This document shows positions 1 through 6,229 of a DNA stretch of 17,397 nt, in pieces. Under the pieces are notes generated by a model. That model was not told the DNA's origin, did no database searches, and saw only the letters and a program-made list of their open reading frames with translations. The first letter of the stretch is position 1. Each line of letters begins with the position of its first letter. Made by a program: the position numbers and the translations under genes. Origin of the DNA: JAJZRV01 sp027442615 (GTDB taxonomy: Bacteria; Pseudomonadota; Gammaproteobacteria; Burkholderiales; Ferrovaceae); assembly GCA_027442615.1 (NCBI GenBank), contig DAIBBI010000018.1:1-17397 (forward strand), read 5' to 3'.

Positions 1-746
1 AGGACGATGATCAGGGGCTGCCTGATGATGGCTTCGCCCTGGAATGCGAAAAGCAGCACCAGGGTAGCCAGCAGGGCCACCACGGACCATGAACCAGCCC
101 TCCGCATGGCGGCATCCAATCCCCTCTGCCCCCTGCTGGTCATCAGGTATTTTCGCCACGCCTGTGCAAGTATCACAGGCACCACGATGTACAGCACCAC
201 CGAGGCAAACAGCGTTGCCCAAGGCACGGTGATGGCCGACAACCCCAGGAGCATGCCCACCAGCGGGGCAAAAGCAAATATCATGATGGTGTCGTTAAGG
301 GCAACCTGGGACAGGGTGAACAGTGGATCACCTTGCGTCAGACGGCTCCATACGAACACCATGGCCGTGCACGGTGCTGCCGCCAGCAGAATCAGCCCCG
401 CGATGTAACTGTCGATCTCGCCCGCCGGCAGCAACGGCGCAAACCAGTGCCTGATGAACAGCCATCCCAGGAACGCCATGGAAAACGGCTTGACCAGCCA
501 GTTGACGAACAGGGTCACGCCAATGCCGCGCACATGCTGGCGCACTTCATGCAGGGCCGAAAAGTCCACCTTCACCAGCATCGGGATGATCATCACCCAG
601 ATCAGCAGACCCACGGGCAGGTTGACCTGGGCAATCTCCATCCTGCCGACGATCTGGAAGAGTTCCGGAAAAAACTGGCCCAGGGCGATCCCCGCGACGA
701 TGCAAAGAAATACCCAGAGCGACAGGTATCGCTCGAAGACGCTCAT
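1..746 (-). CDS. acr3: ACR3-family arsenite efflux permease (3' part outside window)
   Basis: This gene encodes an inner-membrane arsenite/H+ antiporter of the ACR3 (BART superfamily) type, which expels the As(III) made by the two arsenate reductases upstream. The visible 248 residues contain about seven hydrophobic segments. They include the ACR3 signature APCTAMVFVWS at residues 124-134, whose Cys126 matches the conserved TM4 cysteine needed for As(III) transport in characterised ACR3 proteins. The C-terminal third, with the conserved TM9 glutamate, lies beyond the left edge. ATG at 746-744 is preceded by a GGGAG ribosome site and overlaps the arsC stop as ATGA, so translation is probably coupled. 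It is ACR3 and not the unrelated ArsB type. It is the last visible gene of the arsR-arsC-arsC-acr3 operon. Confidence 0.95.
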   Translation of the reverse strand, partial: MSVFERYLSLWVFLCIVAGIALGQFFPELFQIVGRMEIAQVNLPVGLLIWVMIIPMLVKVDFSALHEVRQHVRGIGVTLFVNWLVKPFSMAFLGWLFIRHWFAPLLPAGEIDSYIAGLILLAAAPCTAMVFVWSRLTQGDPLFTLSQVALNDTIMIFAFAPLVGMLLGLSAITVPWATLFASVVLYIVVPVILAQAWRKYLMTSRGQRGLDAAMRRAGSWSVVALLATLVLLFAFQGEAIIRQPLIIV

Positions 747-1264
747 TGCCGTTCTCCCTGACTAGATTCTGGCCCATCGTTTAGCGCATGAAGCCGGGTC
801 TGGAGCGACAGGCGGTCAAGTTTGTTGAACGGCAGATTCAGGAACAACCGGATGCGATTGGCAATCTGGAACTCCGCCAGGGTAAAGGCTCTCAACCGCT
901 GTTCCTGGTCTCCGGTCGCAGCCGCGGGATCGGCAAAGTTCCAGTGCGCCGTCACCGGCTGCCCGGGCCACGCCGGGCAAACCTCACCAGCCGCCTGATC
1001 GCAGACCGTAAAGATGAAGTCCATGGCCAACGCATCGGGCGATGCAAACTCTGCCCAGCTCTTGCTGCGTAACCCCCCCACGTCGTAACCCTGATGGCTG
1101 AGCACCTCCATTGTCATCGGGTGTACCACGCCAAGCGGATGGCTTCCGGCGCTATATGCTCTGAAATGGCCTCTTCCCAGGTCGTTCATGATGGCTTCCG
1201 CCATGAGGCTCCGCGCGGAATTGCCGGTGCAGATAAACAGTACGTTGTAGATTTTATTGTCCAT
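743..1264 (-). CDS. arsC: Arsenate reductase, LMW-phosphatase (thioredoxin-coupled) type, copy 1
   Basis: This cytoplasmic enzyme reduces arsenate to arsenite for export by ACR3. The low-molecular-weight tyrosine-phosphatase fold is marked by the P-loop CTGNSARS (Cys12, Arg18) near the N-terminus and a late Asp-Pro (112-113). Two further cysteines, Cys88 and Cys96, fit the relay pair that carries the disulfide outward to thioredoxin in the Staphylococcus aureus pI258-type ArsC. At 173 residues it is slightly longer than the usual ~140, with an extra ~30-residue C-terminus. It starts with ATG 12 nt after the preceding arsC and overlaps acr3 by 4 nt. No strong ribosome site precedes it, so it probably relies on coupling. 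It is a diverged paralogue of copy 2, not a recent duplicate. Confidence 0.93.
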   Translation of the reverse strand: MDNKIYNVLFICTGNSARSLMAEAIMNDLGRGHFRAYSAGSHPLGVVHPMTMEVLSHQGYDVGGLRSKSWAEFASPDALAMDFIFTVCDQAAGEVCPAWPGQPVTAHWNFADPAAATGDQEQRLRAFTLAEFQIANRIRLFLNLPFNKLDRLSLQTRLHALNDGPESSQGERQ

Positions 1265-1276
1265 GATGCGAAATCG

Positions 1277-1762
1277 CTATTGCTCGTTTACAGAATTTCC
1301 AATCCTGACCAGCTCCGCCTGCAAGCGCTTGGGATCGCGCGCCAGCGTTTGGATCGGCAACGCCAGCAACGCCTCGATGCGCCCGCGCAGGATGCGATAG
1401 GCTGTCATGAAGGCCGCGTCGATTGCCTCTTCCGTGCCGCTGGCGTGCGCCGGGTCTTCCACGCCCCAATGGGCGCGTATTGCGGGTCCCAGGTAGGCGG
1501 GGCAAGCCTCGCCCGCAGCACTGGCGCACACCGTGATGACGATGTCGGGGATCTGCGGTAAATGGTCCCAGGACTTGCTGTGGGTGCCTTCCGTGGGAAT
1601 CCCTTCACGGGCCAGTAGCGCCAGCGACCGCGGATGTACCTGGCCGGTTGGATGGCTGCCCGCGCTCATGGCCCGCCATCCCGAGCGTGCCAGATGGTTG
1701 AAGGTGGCTTCAGCAAGAATGGATCGGCAGGAATTGCCGGTGCAAAGAAACAGGATGTTCAA
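1277..1762 (-). CDS. arsC: Arsenate reductase, LMW-phosphatase type, copy 2 (TTG start)
   Basis: This is a second arsenate reductase of the thioredoxin-linked family. The P-loop CTGNSCRS gives Cys7 and Arg13; Cys79 and Cys87 match the redox relay and Asp103-Pro104 the general acid loop. The length of 161 residues is close to normal. The protein begins MNILFLCTGNS, exactly where family members begin, yet the codon there is TTG (1762-1760), not ATG. TTG overlaps the arsR stop as TTGA. The bases immediately upstream belong to a palindromic repeat that ends at this point, so an original ATGA overlap was probably altered when the repeat arrived. No separate Shine-Dalgarno sequence is obvious, and translation is probably coupled to arsR. 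Confidence 0.92.
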   Translation of the reverse strand: MNILFLCTGNSCRSILAEATFNHLARSGWRAMSAGSHPTGQVHPRSLALLAREGIPTEGTHSKSWDHLPQIPDIVITVCASAAGEACPAYLGPAIRAHWGVEDPAHASGTEEAIDAAFMTAYRILRGRIEALLALPIQTLARDPKRLQAELVRIGNSVNEQ

Positions 1763-2112
1763 TTGGGGTCAGACCTCGGTATTCGCGATATTGGGGTCTG
1801 TCCCCTGCCCACGCCACACCGTTCGGGATTCCCCGAGCAGCATTCCTCGGTCAGGTAAGCCACAAGCTCGAGCATCAGCGGGATGTTGGCCCGGTAGCGC
1901 TGAAAGCGGCCTTCCTGCGTGACCGTGATCAGTTGGGTTTGCGTCAGCGCCTTCAGATGAAAAGAGAGGTTGGCAGGTGGCACTTCCAGCGCCGCACCAA
2001 TTTCGCCCGCCACCATGCCTTCAGGCCCCTGCTTGACGAGCAGGCGGAACACGTTGAGCCGCACGCCTGAGGCCAGGGAATTGAAAAGTAGGGTGGCAGT
2101 GGGATGATACAT
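1759..2112 (-). CDS. arsR: ArsR-family As(III)-responsive repressor with repeat-encoded tail
   Basis: This winged-helix metalloregulator represses the operon until arsenite binds. The HTH core lies at about residues 35-75 (EIGAALEVPPANLSFHLKAL). A C-terminal cysteine cluster (Cys91, Cys92, Cys99) resembles the Cys95/96/102 site of Acidithiobacillus ferrooxidans ArsR and differs from the classical ELCVCDL helix site. ATG at 2112 is preferred: an in-frame TTG at 2130 would add six residues but overlaps the TATAAT promoter element. The final ~15 residues (103-117) are encoded by a GGGGACAGACC palindromic repeat, directly after the metal-binding cysteines. The tail is unlikely to be ancestral, and whether it affects function is unknown. 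Confidence 0.92.
   Translation of the reverse strand: MYHPTATLLFNSLASGVRLNVFRLLVKQGPEGMVAGEIGAALEVPPANLSFHLKALTQTQLITVTQEGRFQRYRANIPLMLELVAYLTEECCSGNPERCGVGRGQTPISRIPRSDPN
1762..1805. repeat. Palindromic GGGGACAGACC repeat, copy 1 (imperfect, within arsR 3' end)
   Basis: Outer arms GGGGTCAGACC (1765-1775) and GGTCTGTCCCC (1795-1805) are complementary except for one base. The interior differs from other copies and carries a small TATTCGCGATA dyad. ATTGGGGTC also occurs as a direct repeat at 1762-1770 and 1790-1798. The repeat is entirely coding: it gives the ArsR tail and abuts the TTG start of arsC copy 2. Confidence 0.8.
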
Positions 2113-2134
2113 ATTTTGATTATACAACAAATAT
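2111..2134 (-). promoter_or_regulatory. arsR promoter -10 and probable ArsR operator
   Basis: A perfect TATAAT lies on the minus strand at 2124-2119, just upstream of the arsR ATG (2112). It sits between the arms of an AT-rich inverted repeat, ATATTTTG (2111-2118) and CAAATAT (2128-2134), with a 9-nt spacer. ArsR repressors bind AT-rich dyads overlapping their own promoter, so this is the natural operator. The predicted transcription start falls very near the ATG, giving a leaderless or very short leader. No clear -35 is seen. Confidence 0.5.
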
Positions 2135-2150
2135 TTAAATAACGGAGGTT

Positions 2151-2197
2151 AAAAAAAAGGGGGGGGACAGACCTCACTTGTGAGGTCTGTCCCCCTT
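2151..2197. repeat. Palindromic GGGGACAGACC repeat, copy 2; terminator for the hsp20 pair
   Basis: Perfect 16-bp stem: GGGGGACAGACCTCAC (2162-2177) pairs with GTGAGGTCTGTCCCCC (2180-2195) around a TT loop. Read on the minus strand it begins a few bases after the hsp20 stop and is followed by eight T residues (2158-2151), the form of an intrinsic terminator. It separates the heat-shock operon from the arsR promoter that follows on the same strand. Confidence 0.88.
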
Positions 2198-2199
2198 CT

Positions 2200-2553
2200 T
2201 CAATTCACCCGGATTTCGATCTTGCGCGGCTGGGCGTGGGCGGCCTTGGGAATCCGCAATTTCAGAACCCCCTGATTGAAATCGGCCGTCACTTGCTCGC
2301 CGTCCAGTTCCTTGGACAGGGTAAACACACGCCGAAATCGCGACACGCCTTGCAGTGCTTCCAGGGCCATGTCGCCTTCAATGGTGAGGGTATTGTCCTC
2401 CACCTGAAGCGACAACTTGTCCTTGGGCACGCCCGGAAGGTCGGCAAAGAGCGTGATACCCGAGGCGTCTTCGATCACGTCCACCGGAGGGGTGAGCACT
2501 TCCTCCTTTTGGCGGGCTTCTGTGGCCTGGGTCACTGTGGTCTGTTCAGTCAT
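2200..2553 (-). CDS. Hsp20/alpha-crystallin small heat-shock protein (second of tandem pair)
   Basis: This is a small heat-shock holdase that binds unfolding proteins without ATP. Its 117 residues are mostly alpha-crystallin domain (about 18-112): the beta-strand/loop LFADLPGVPKDKL followed by LQVEDNTLTIEGD, and near the end the G-V-L-K-L-R-I-P strand motif. The N-terminal arm is short (~20 polar residues) and the C-terminal extension (IEIRVN) has an I-x-I motif of the kind used for oligomer assembly. ATG at 2553 follows an AAGGAG ribosome site. It lies 12 nt after the first hsp20 and surely shares its transcript. A repeat-type terminator follows the stop directly. Confidence 0.94.
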   Translation of the reverse strand: MTEQTTVTQATEARQKEEVLTPPVDVIEDASGITLFADLPGVPKDKLSLQVEDNTLTIEGDMALEALQGVSRFRRVFTLSKELDGEQVTADFNQGVLKLRIPKAAHAQPRKIEIRVN

Positions 2554-2565
2554 CTCCGTTTCTCC

Positions 2566-3006
2566 TTACTGAATGCTGATGCGGCGCGGCTGCGCAGCTT
2601 CGCGGCGCTGAATGCTGATATGCAGCACGCCATCACGATAGTGCGCGTCCACTGCATCCGGGTTGATGTCGTCCGGCAAGGCAATGACGCGACGGAAGCG
2701 GCCCACGAATCGCTCATCAATATGCACGGTGGCCTTGTCTTCCCGGGCCGGCAGCACGCTTTTGCGCTCGCCGGCAATGGTCAACACACCCTTTTCCAGC
2801 TGGATTTCAATGCCTGTGGGATCCATTCCGGGGATAAAGGCCTGAATCTCCACCAACTTTGGGGTGGTGTTCACATTCAAACCAGGAAAGCCTCCGCGCG
2901 CGAGACCGCGAATGCTGGGTGAAAATTCATAGGCCTGCTGCATGTCCCGCTGCAGGCGGTCCAACTCCGCGAAAACATCGCGGGGAAACAAGGTTCGGTA
3001 AATCAT
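2566..3006 (-). CDS. Hsp20/alpha-crystallin small heat-shock protein (first of tandem pair)
   Basis: This is a small heat-shock chaperone of 146 residues. The N-terminal arm (MIYRTLFPRDVFAELDRL) is followed by an alpha-crystallin domain at about residues 45-140, with FIPGMDPTGIEIQLEKGVL, an E-R-F-V-G-R-F-R-R strand and D-G-V-L-H-I-S-I. The C-terminus ends in R-I-S-I-Q, an I-x-I-type anchor. I chose ATG at 3006 because AAGGAGG lies 6-7 nt upstream; a 13-codon upstream extension lacks such a site. The two tandem Hsp20s are clearly diverged, which suggests hetero-oligomers or different clients. A sigma-32-like promoter lies upstream at 3098-3071. Confidence 0.94.
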   Translation of the reverse strand: MIYRTLFPRDVFAELDRLQRDMQQAYEFSPSIRGLARGGFPGLNVNTTPKLVEIQAFIPGMDPTGIEIQLEKGVLTIAGERKSVLPAREDKATVHIDERFVGRFRRVIALPDDINPDAVDAHYRDGVLHISIQRREAAQPRRISIQ

Positions 3007-3070
3007 CAGATCCTCCTTCGGGTTGTTACAGGTTACAGGTGCCATGCTTCATGGCCTCCCATGCGTGCTA

Positions 3071-3098
3071 TTTGAGGGCAGCCCCGCTTTAGTTCAAG
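3071..3098 (-). promoter_or_regulatory. Sigma-32-like heat-shock promoter of the hsp20 pair
   Basis: On the minus strand CTTGAA (3098-3093) is followed after 14 nt by CCCTCAAA (3078-3071), close to the RpoH consensus CTTGAA-N13-15-CCCCATNT. The expected start is about 60 nt upstream of the first hsp20 ATG. Its -35 overlaps the palindrome TCAAGATCTTGA (3094-3105) shared with the opposite promoter. Confidence 0.62.
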
Positions 3099-3100
3099 AT

Positions 3101-3128
3101 CTTGATATTTCCCACCTCATCCCCATGT
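3101..3128 (+). promoter_or_regulatory. Sigma-32-like heat-shock promoter of cbpA
   Basis: CTTGAT (3101-3106), 14 nt, then CCCCATGT (3121-3128): the -10 is an exact RpoH-type CCCCATNT. The predicted transcription start is at about 3134-3136, on or next to the preferred ATG (3136). This suggests a leaderless cbpA mRNA, unless translation uses another start. Confidence 0.62.
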
Positions 3129-3135
3129 GGTTCTC

Positions 3136-4077
3136 ATGAAATTCAGGGATTATTACGACACTTTGGGCGTGGCGCGTGATGCCTCCGTCGAGGACATCAA
3201 AAAAGCCTTCCGCCAGAAGGCGCGCAAGTATCACCCCGACGTTTCCAAGGAAGCGGATGCCGAAGCGCGCATGAAGGAGGTCAACGAGGCCTATGCCGTG
3301 CTGTCGGATACTGAAAAGCGGGCGGCCTACGACCAGGTAGGGCACGGCTATCAGTCAGGGCAAGACTTCAGGCCGCCACCCGACTGGGACGCCGGCTTCG
3401 AGTTTTCAGGTCGGGGGGGCGCACCCCACGGCACGGGCGACTTCAGCGACTTCTTTTCCGAACTGTTTGGCCGCATGGGCGGAGCTTCGGGCGGCTTCGG
3501 GGGACAGGGGCGGCGTTTTGAAGCGCGCGGCGAGGACCACCATGCCAAGGTCATGCTGGACCTGGAGGATGCCTTTACCGGGGCCACACACCAGATCTCC
3601 CTGCGCTCCCCCAGGCAGGACGAACATGGCCGCGTGTTCACGGTAACACGCACGCTCAACGTAAAAATACCCAAGGGACTGCGCGCCGGGCAAACCATCC
3701 GTCTGGCCGGACAAGGCTCGCCGGGAACCGGCGGGTACCCTGCAGGCGATTTGCTGCTGGAAGTACATTTCAAACCCCACGCGCGGCTGCGCGCGGAAGG
3801 GCCCGATCTTTACATGACCCTGCCGGTCACGCCATGGGAGGCCGCGTTGGGTGCGAGCATTCCCGTTGCCCTACCGCTGGGCACGATCAAGGTCAAGATT
3901 CCTGCGGGCACCCAAAACGGAAACCAGTTGCGGGTTCGCGGCAAGGGGCTGCCGGGAAACCCGGCGGGCGACCTGCTGCTTGAAATGGAAGTGGTACTGC
4001 CCGCTGCCGACACGCCCAAGGCCCGTGCTCTGTACGAAACCATGGCGCGCGAGATGCCGTTCAACCCGCGCGACTGA
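3136..4077 (+). CDS. cbpA: CbpA/DnaJ-type J-domain co-chaperone
   Basis: This DnaJ-class co-chaperone stimulates DnaK. The CbpA type can also bind curved DNA. The J domain occupies residues 4-68 with the invariant HPD at 33-35. A Gly/Phe-rich linker spans about 70-130. Two C-terminal beta-sandwich substrate domains follow, with no CxxCxGxG zinc fingers, so this is a class II J protein. Its 313 residues are typical of CbpA. ATG at 3136 starts MKFRDYYDTLGV; an in-frame GTG at 3127 would add three residues. Neither has a strong ribosome site. The gene is divergent from the hsp20 pair and probably co-induced with it by heat. CbpM, the usual E. coli partner, is not seen. Confidence 0.93.
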   Translation: MKFRDYYDTLGVARDASVEDIKKAFRQKARKYHPDVSKEADAEARMKEVNEAYAVLSDTEKRAAYDQVGHGYQSGQDFRPPPDWDAGFEFSGRGGAPHGTGDFSDFFSELFGRMGGASGGFGGQGRRFEARGEDHHAKVMLDLEDAFTGATHQISLRSPRQDEHGRVFTVTRTLNVKIPKGLRAGQTIRLAGQGSPGTGGYPAGDLLLEVHFKPHARLRAEGPDLYMTLPVTPWEAALGASIPVALPLGTIKVKIPAGTQNGNQLRVRGKGLPGNPAGDLLLEMEVVLPAADTPKARALYETMAREMPFNPRD

Positions 4078-4090
4078 CAGAAGGGGCTGG

Positions 4091-4195
4091 AGGGGAGGGA
4101 CGCAAAAGGAACTGCAAAAAGGGACAGGGGACAGACCTCGAAATGAGGTCTGTCCCCTGTCCCTTTGTCCCCTGTCCCTTTTTCGTCCCTCCCCT
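4091..4195. repeat. Nested palindromic GGGGACAGACC repeat, copy 3 (bidirectional terminator)
   Basis: The inner stem is perfect over 22 bp (4118-4139 with 4145-4166, loop GAAAT) and contains the core GGGGACAGACCTC. An outer 12-bp stem AGGGGAGGGACG (4091-4102) pairs perfectly with 4184-4195. Between them, TGTCCC units are iterated on the right (4159-4180). The element fills the gap between convergent cbpA and the chemoreceptor gene, starting 13 nt after one stop and ending 3 nt from the other. T/A runs on both sides make it a plausible bidirectional terminator. Confidence 0.85.
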
Positions 4196-4198
4196 GCC

Positions 4199-6100
4199 TC
4201 ACTCGCCCATCAAGCCATGGGGATCAAACCCCACGCGCAGGGCGCCCCAGTGCCGGCCACGGATATGGATCGGCATGGACAGATCATTGAGTACTTCGCC
4301 GGTGTCGCGCATGTAGGTTTGCAGCAGGAAGGGCTGGGTGTTGCGCGCCGCGCGCAGACCTGTGACGTCGTTGAAAATGCGCTTGTCCCTGCTTGCCAGA
4401 ACGTCCGCTGCAGCATTACCTGTCATGGGTCGGGAGAACTTGCTGTTATGGGTGGGACCATAACCGTTCACATCCACGCATAGCGCAAAGGCGCCGCCTT
4501 GCGTTTCCTCCACCAGTCGGTCATAGAGCGGCTGCATCTGGCGGGCGAACTCGTCATCGTAGGCGGTCTTGTATTTTTGCGGCGTCGTGTTGGGAATCGG
4601 GCGGTACTGCTGATCGAAAATCTGGAGGCCGCGGTCAGCCATGGCTTCGATGGCTCGGGCAATCTGGTCCCGGTATTCGCGCACTTTGCCCATGTTGAAG
4701 TCGAAGTTTCCCTTGCCGATACGAAAGCGCGACACCAGCTCCTGCACCTGTTCTGTGGATTGATTCAGGCGTTCGGAGGAATCTCTGGAGTCCTTCATGC
4801 GCTGGCTGATTTCGCTCGCCATCGTCTGGATCTGCGTCACGTTGTCGTGCGTCAGTTCATTGGAGGTGGACAGTTCGTCCATCGCCGCCGCGATCACGCT
4901 CAACTGGTCGCCTGTGGATTCAAAATCGCCCACCATCTCGCTAAAGCGTTCGGATGAACGCCGCACCACCGCCTTGGCTTCCGCCGTGGCCTCGTTGATG
5001 GCCTCGGTTTCGCTGATGGTTTCCTTGACGAGGCTGATCATGCCATTGATGTTACTGGAAATCTCTTCCGTCGCACCTTTCACGCGCTCGGCCAGGCGAC
5101 GCACTTCATCGGCCACCACCGCAAACCCCCTGCCCGACTCGCCCGCGCGAGCCGCCTCGATGGCGGCATTGAGTGCCAGCAGATTGGTTTGATCCGACAC
5201 GTTTTCAATCAACTTGACGATGTCGCGAATGCCTTCCGAGCTACGGCTTAATCCTTCCACCGTGGTGACGAAATGGGAGAGCTTAAGGCCAATGCCGTCA
5301 ATCTGGGTCGCAGCGTGCGCCATCTCCGACAACGAAGAACGGGCTTTGTCCAGATTGGCCGAAGTGGAAGCGGAAATCTGCTGCGTATTGCTGCTGACGT
5401 CCTTGATGGCTTGCGTTGCTTCATGGCTGGCATTGAATACTGCCTGGGTGAGCGTATCCTGGCGCTCGGTGCTGGTGACCGCGTCGCGGATGATTTTGGA
5501 CACCCGTGCCGAGTCCGAAGCAATGTTGACGCCGAGCTTGCGCACGCTGTCGATAATCTCCCGCAGTTTGGAAAGAAATCCGTTGTAGCTTTGCGACAGC
5601 AGCCGGATTTCGTCATAGGTCATGAGGGGCAGATCGCGCGTCAGGTCCCCTTCCCCCTTGCCCATTTCCTGCAGCAATGTGGCCACCGTCCGGATGGGCC
5701 GGACGATGAGGTAGCGCAAATACCACACCATGAATGCGGTAAACAGGAAAATCCCCACCGTCAGGATGATCATGAGTTGCAGGGTGTCCCCCATCGCGCC
5801 CATGACCCGGGTCGTGGTGGGCACCCCCACCCCCGCGCCCTCCAGGATGGATTGCACGGTGTTGCGCTCGTCGATGACCAGCCACAAGCAAGCCAGTTGT
5901 GCGATGAACACAAAGAAAAAGCTGGAGAGCTTTCGCGTGAGCGTATTCCAAAGCGACTTTTCGGCGCCTTCGTAGAGGGTGTAGAGAAAGGGGACAGACC
6001 TCATAAACGGGGGATCACCAAAGGGGACAGACCTCATTTCGTTCGAAATGAGGTCTGTCCCCTGATGTGCCTGATGTGCGGCCTTTTCAACAGTCGTCAT
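4199..6100 (-). CDS. Methyl-accepting chemotaxis protein with C-terminal cytoplasmic sensor-like domain
   Basis: This transmembrane chemoreceptor should signal to CheA/CheW. Of 633 residues, TM1 is about 60-77, the periplasmic part is very short (~30 residues), TM2 is about 107-128 and HAMP is about 129-183. The signalling hairpin tip lies at about 300-340 (SDQTNLLALNAAIEAARAGE). After the coiled coil, residues ~470-633 form a globular domain (D-V-N-G-Y-G, K-R-I-F-N-D-V-T-G, R-H-W-G-A-L-R-V-G) that looks Cache/PAS-like, so sensing is probably cytoplasmic. ATG at 6100 has AAGAGG upstream; a TTG at 6115 overlaps that site and is less likely. Residues ~14-38 are encoded by two GGGGACAGACC repeat copies inserted in frame, giving two M-R-S-V-P-F units. 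Confidence 0.93.
   Translation of the reverse strand: MTTVEKAAHQAHQGTDLISNEMRSVPFGDPPFMRSVPFLYTLYEGAEKSLWNTLTRKLSSFFFVFIAQLACLWLVIDERNTVQSILEGAGVGVPTTTRVMGAMGDTLQLMIILTVGIFLFTAFMVWYLRYLIVRPIRTVATLLQEMGKGEGDLTRDLPLMTYDEIRLLSQSYNGFLSKLREIIDSVRKLGVNIASDSARVSKIIRDAVTSTERQDTLTQAVFNASHEATQAIKDVSSNTQQISASTSANLDKARSSLSEMAHAATQIDGIGLKLSHFVTTVEGLSRSSEGIRDIVKLIENVSDQTNLLALNAAIEAARAGESGRGFAVVADEVRRLAERVKGATEEISSNINGMISLVKETISETEAINEATAEAKAVVRRSSERFSEMVGDFESTGDQLSVIAAAMDELSTSNELTHDNVTQIQTMASEISQRMKDSRDSSERLNQSTEQVQELVSRFRIGKGNFDFNMGKVREYRDQIARAIEAMADRGLQIFDQQYRPIPNTTPQKYKTAYDDEFARQMQPLYDRLVEETQGGAFALCVDVNGYGPTHNSKFSRPMTGNAAADVLASRDKRIFNDVTGLRAARNTQPFLLQTYMRDTGEVLNDLSMPIHIRGRHWGALRVGFDPHGLMGE
5987..6062. 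repeat. GGGGACAGACC repeats, copy 4 (direct plus inverted units inside mcp 5' end)
   Basis: AAAGGGGACAGACCTCAT occurs as a direct repeat at 5987-6004 and 6020-6037, 33 nt apart (11 codons). The second unit pairs with 6045-6062 in an 18-bp perfect stem with a GTTC loop. This is the only copy inside the 5' part of a gene. The reading frame stays open through both units on the minus strand. Confidence 0.9.
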
Positions 6101-6175
6101 TACAAGCCTCTTCAAATGAGCTGATTTTTCCGTGTCTTCCCTGCTATATCGGCAGTCAGGGGCAAAACCGTAGCG

Positions 6176-6190
6176 CTGGACCCGGTCCAG
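6176..6190. repeat. Short perfect inverted repeat between the BCAM0308-family gene and mcp
   Basis: CTGGACC (6176-6182) and GGTCCAG (6184-6190) are separated by one base. The repeat lies 40 nt beyond the stop of the zinc-protein gene in the 129-nt gap before mcp. It has no T-tract, so termination is uncertain; it could equally be an operator-like dyad. A TATAGC hexamer on the minus strand (6148-6143) may be the mcp -10. Confidence 0.3.
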
Positions 6191-6229
6191 GGAAACGGCA
6201 AACCCTGTGGTCGGCTGCCAGGCGCGCCC

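Noticed and set aside
5273..6124. 283-codon open frame on the plus strand opposite the chemoreceptor
   Set aside because: It has a low-complexity composition, no domain and is fully antisense to a clear MCP; it also runs through the repeats.
6162..6176. CCGTA upstream of mcp as a fourth FixJ-type site
   Set aside because: Only a half match, and its distance to the possible -10 (about -34) does not fit the other sites.
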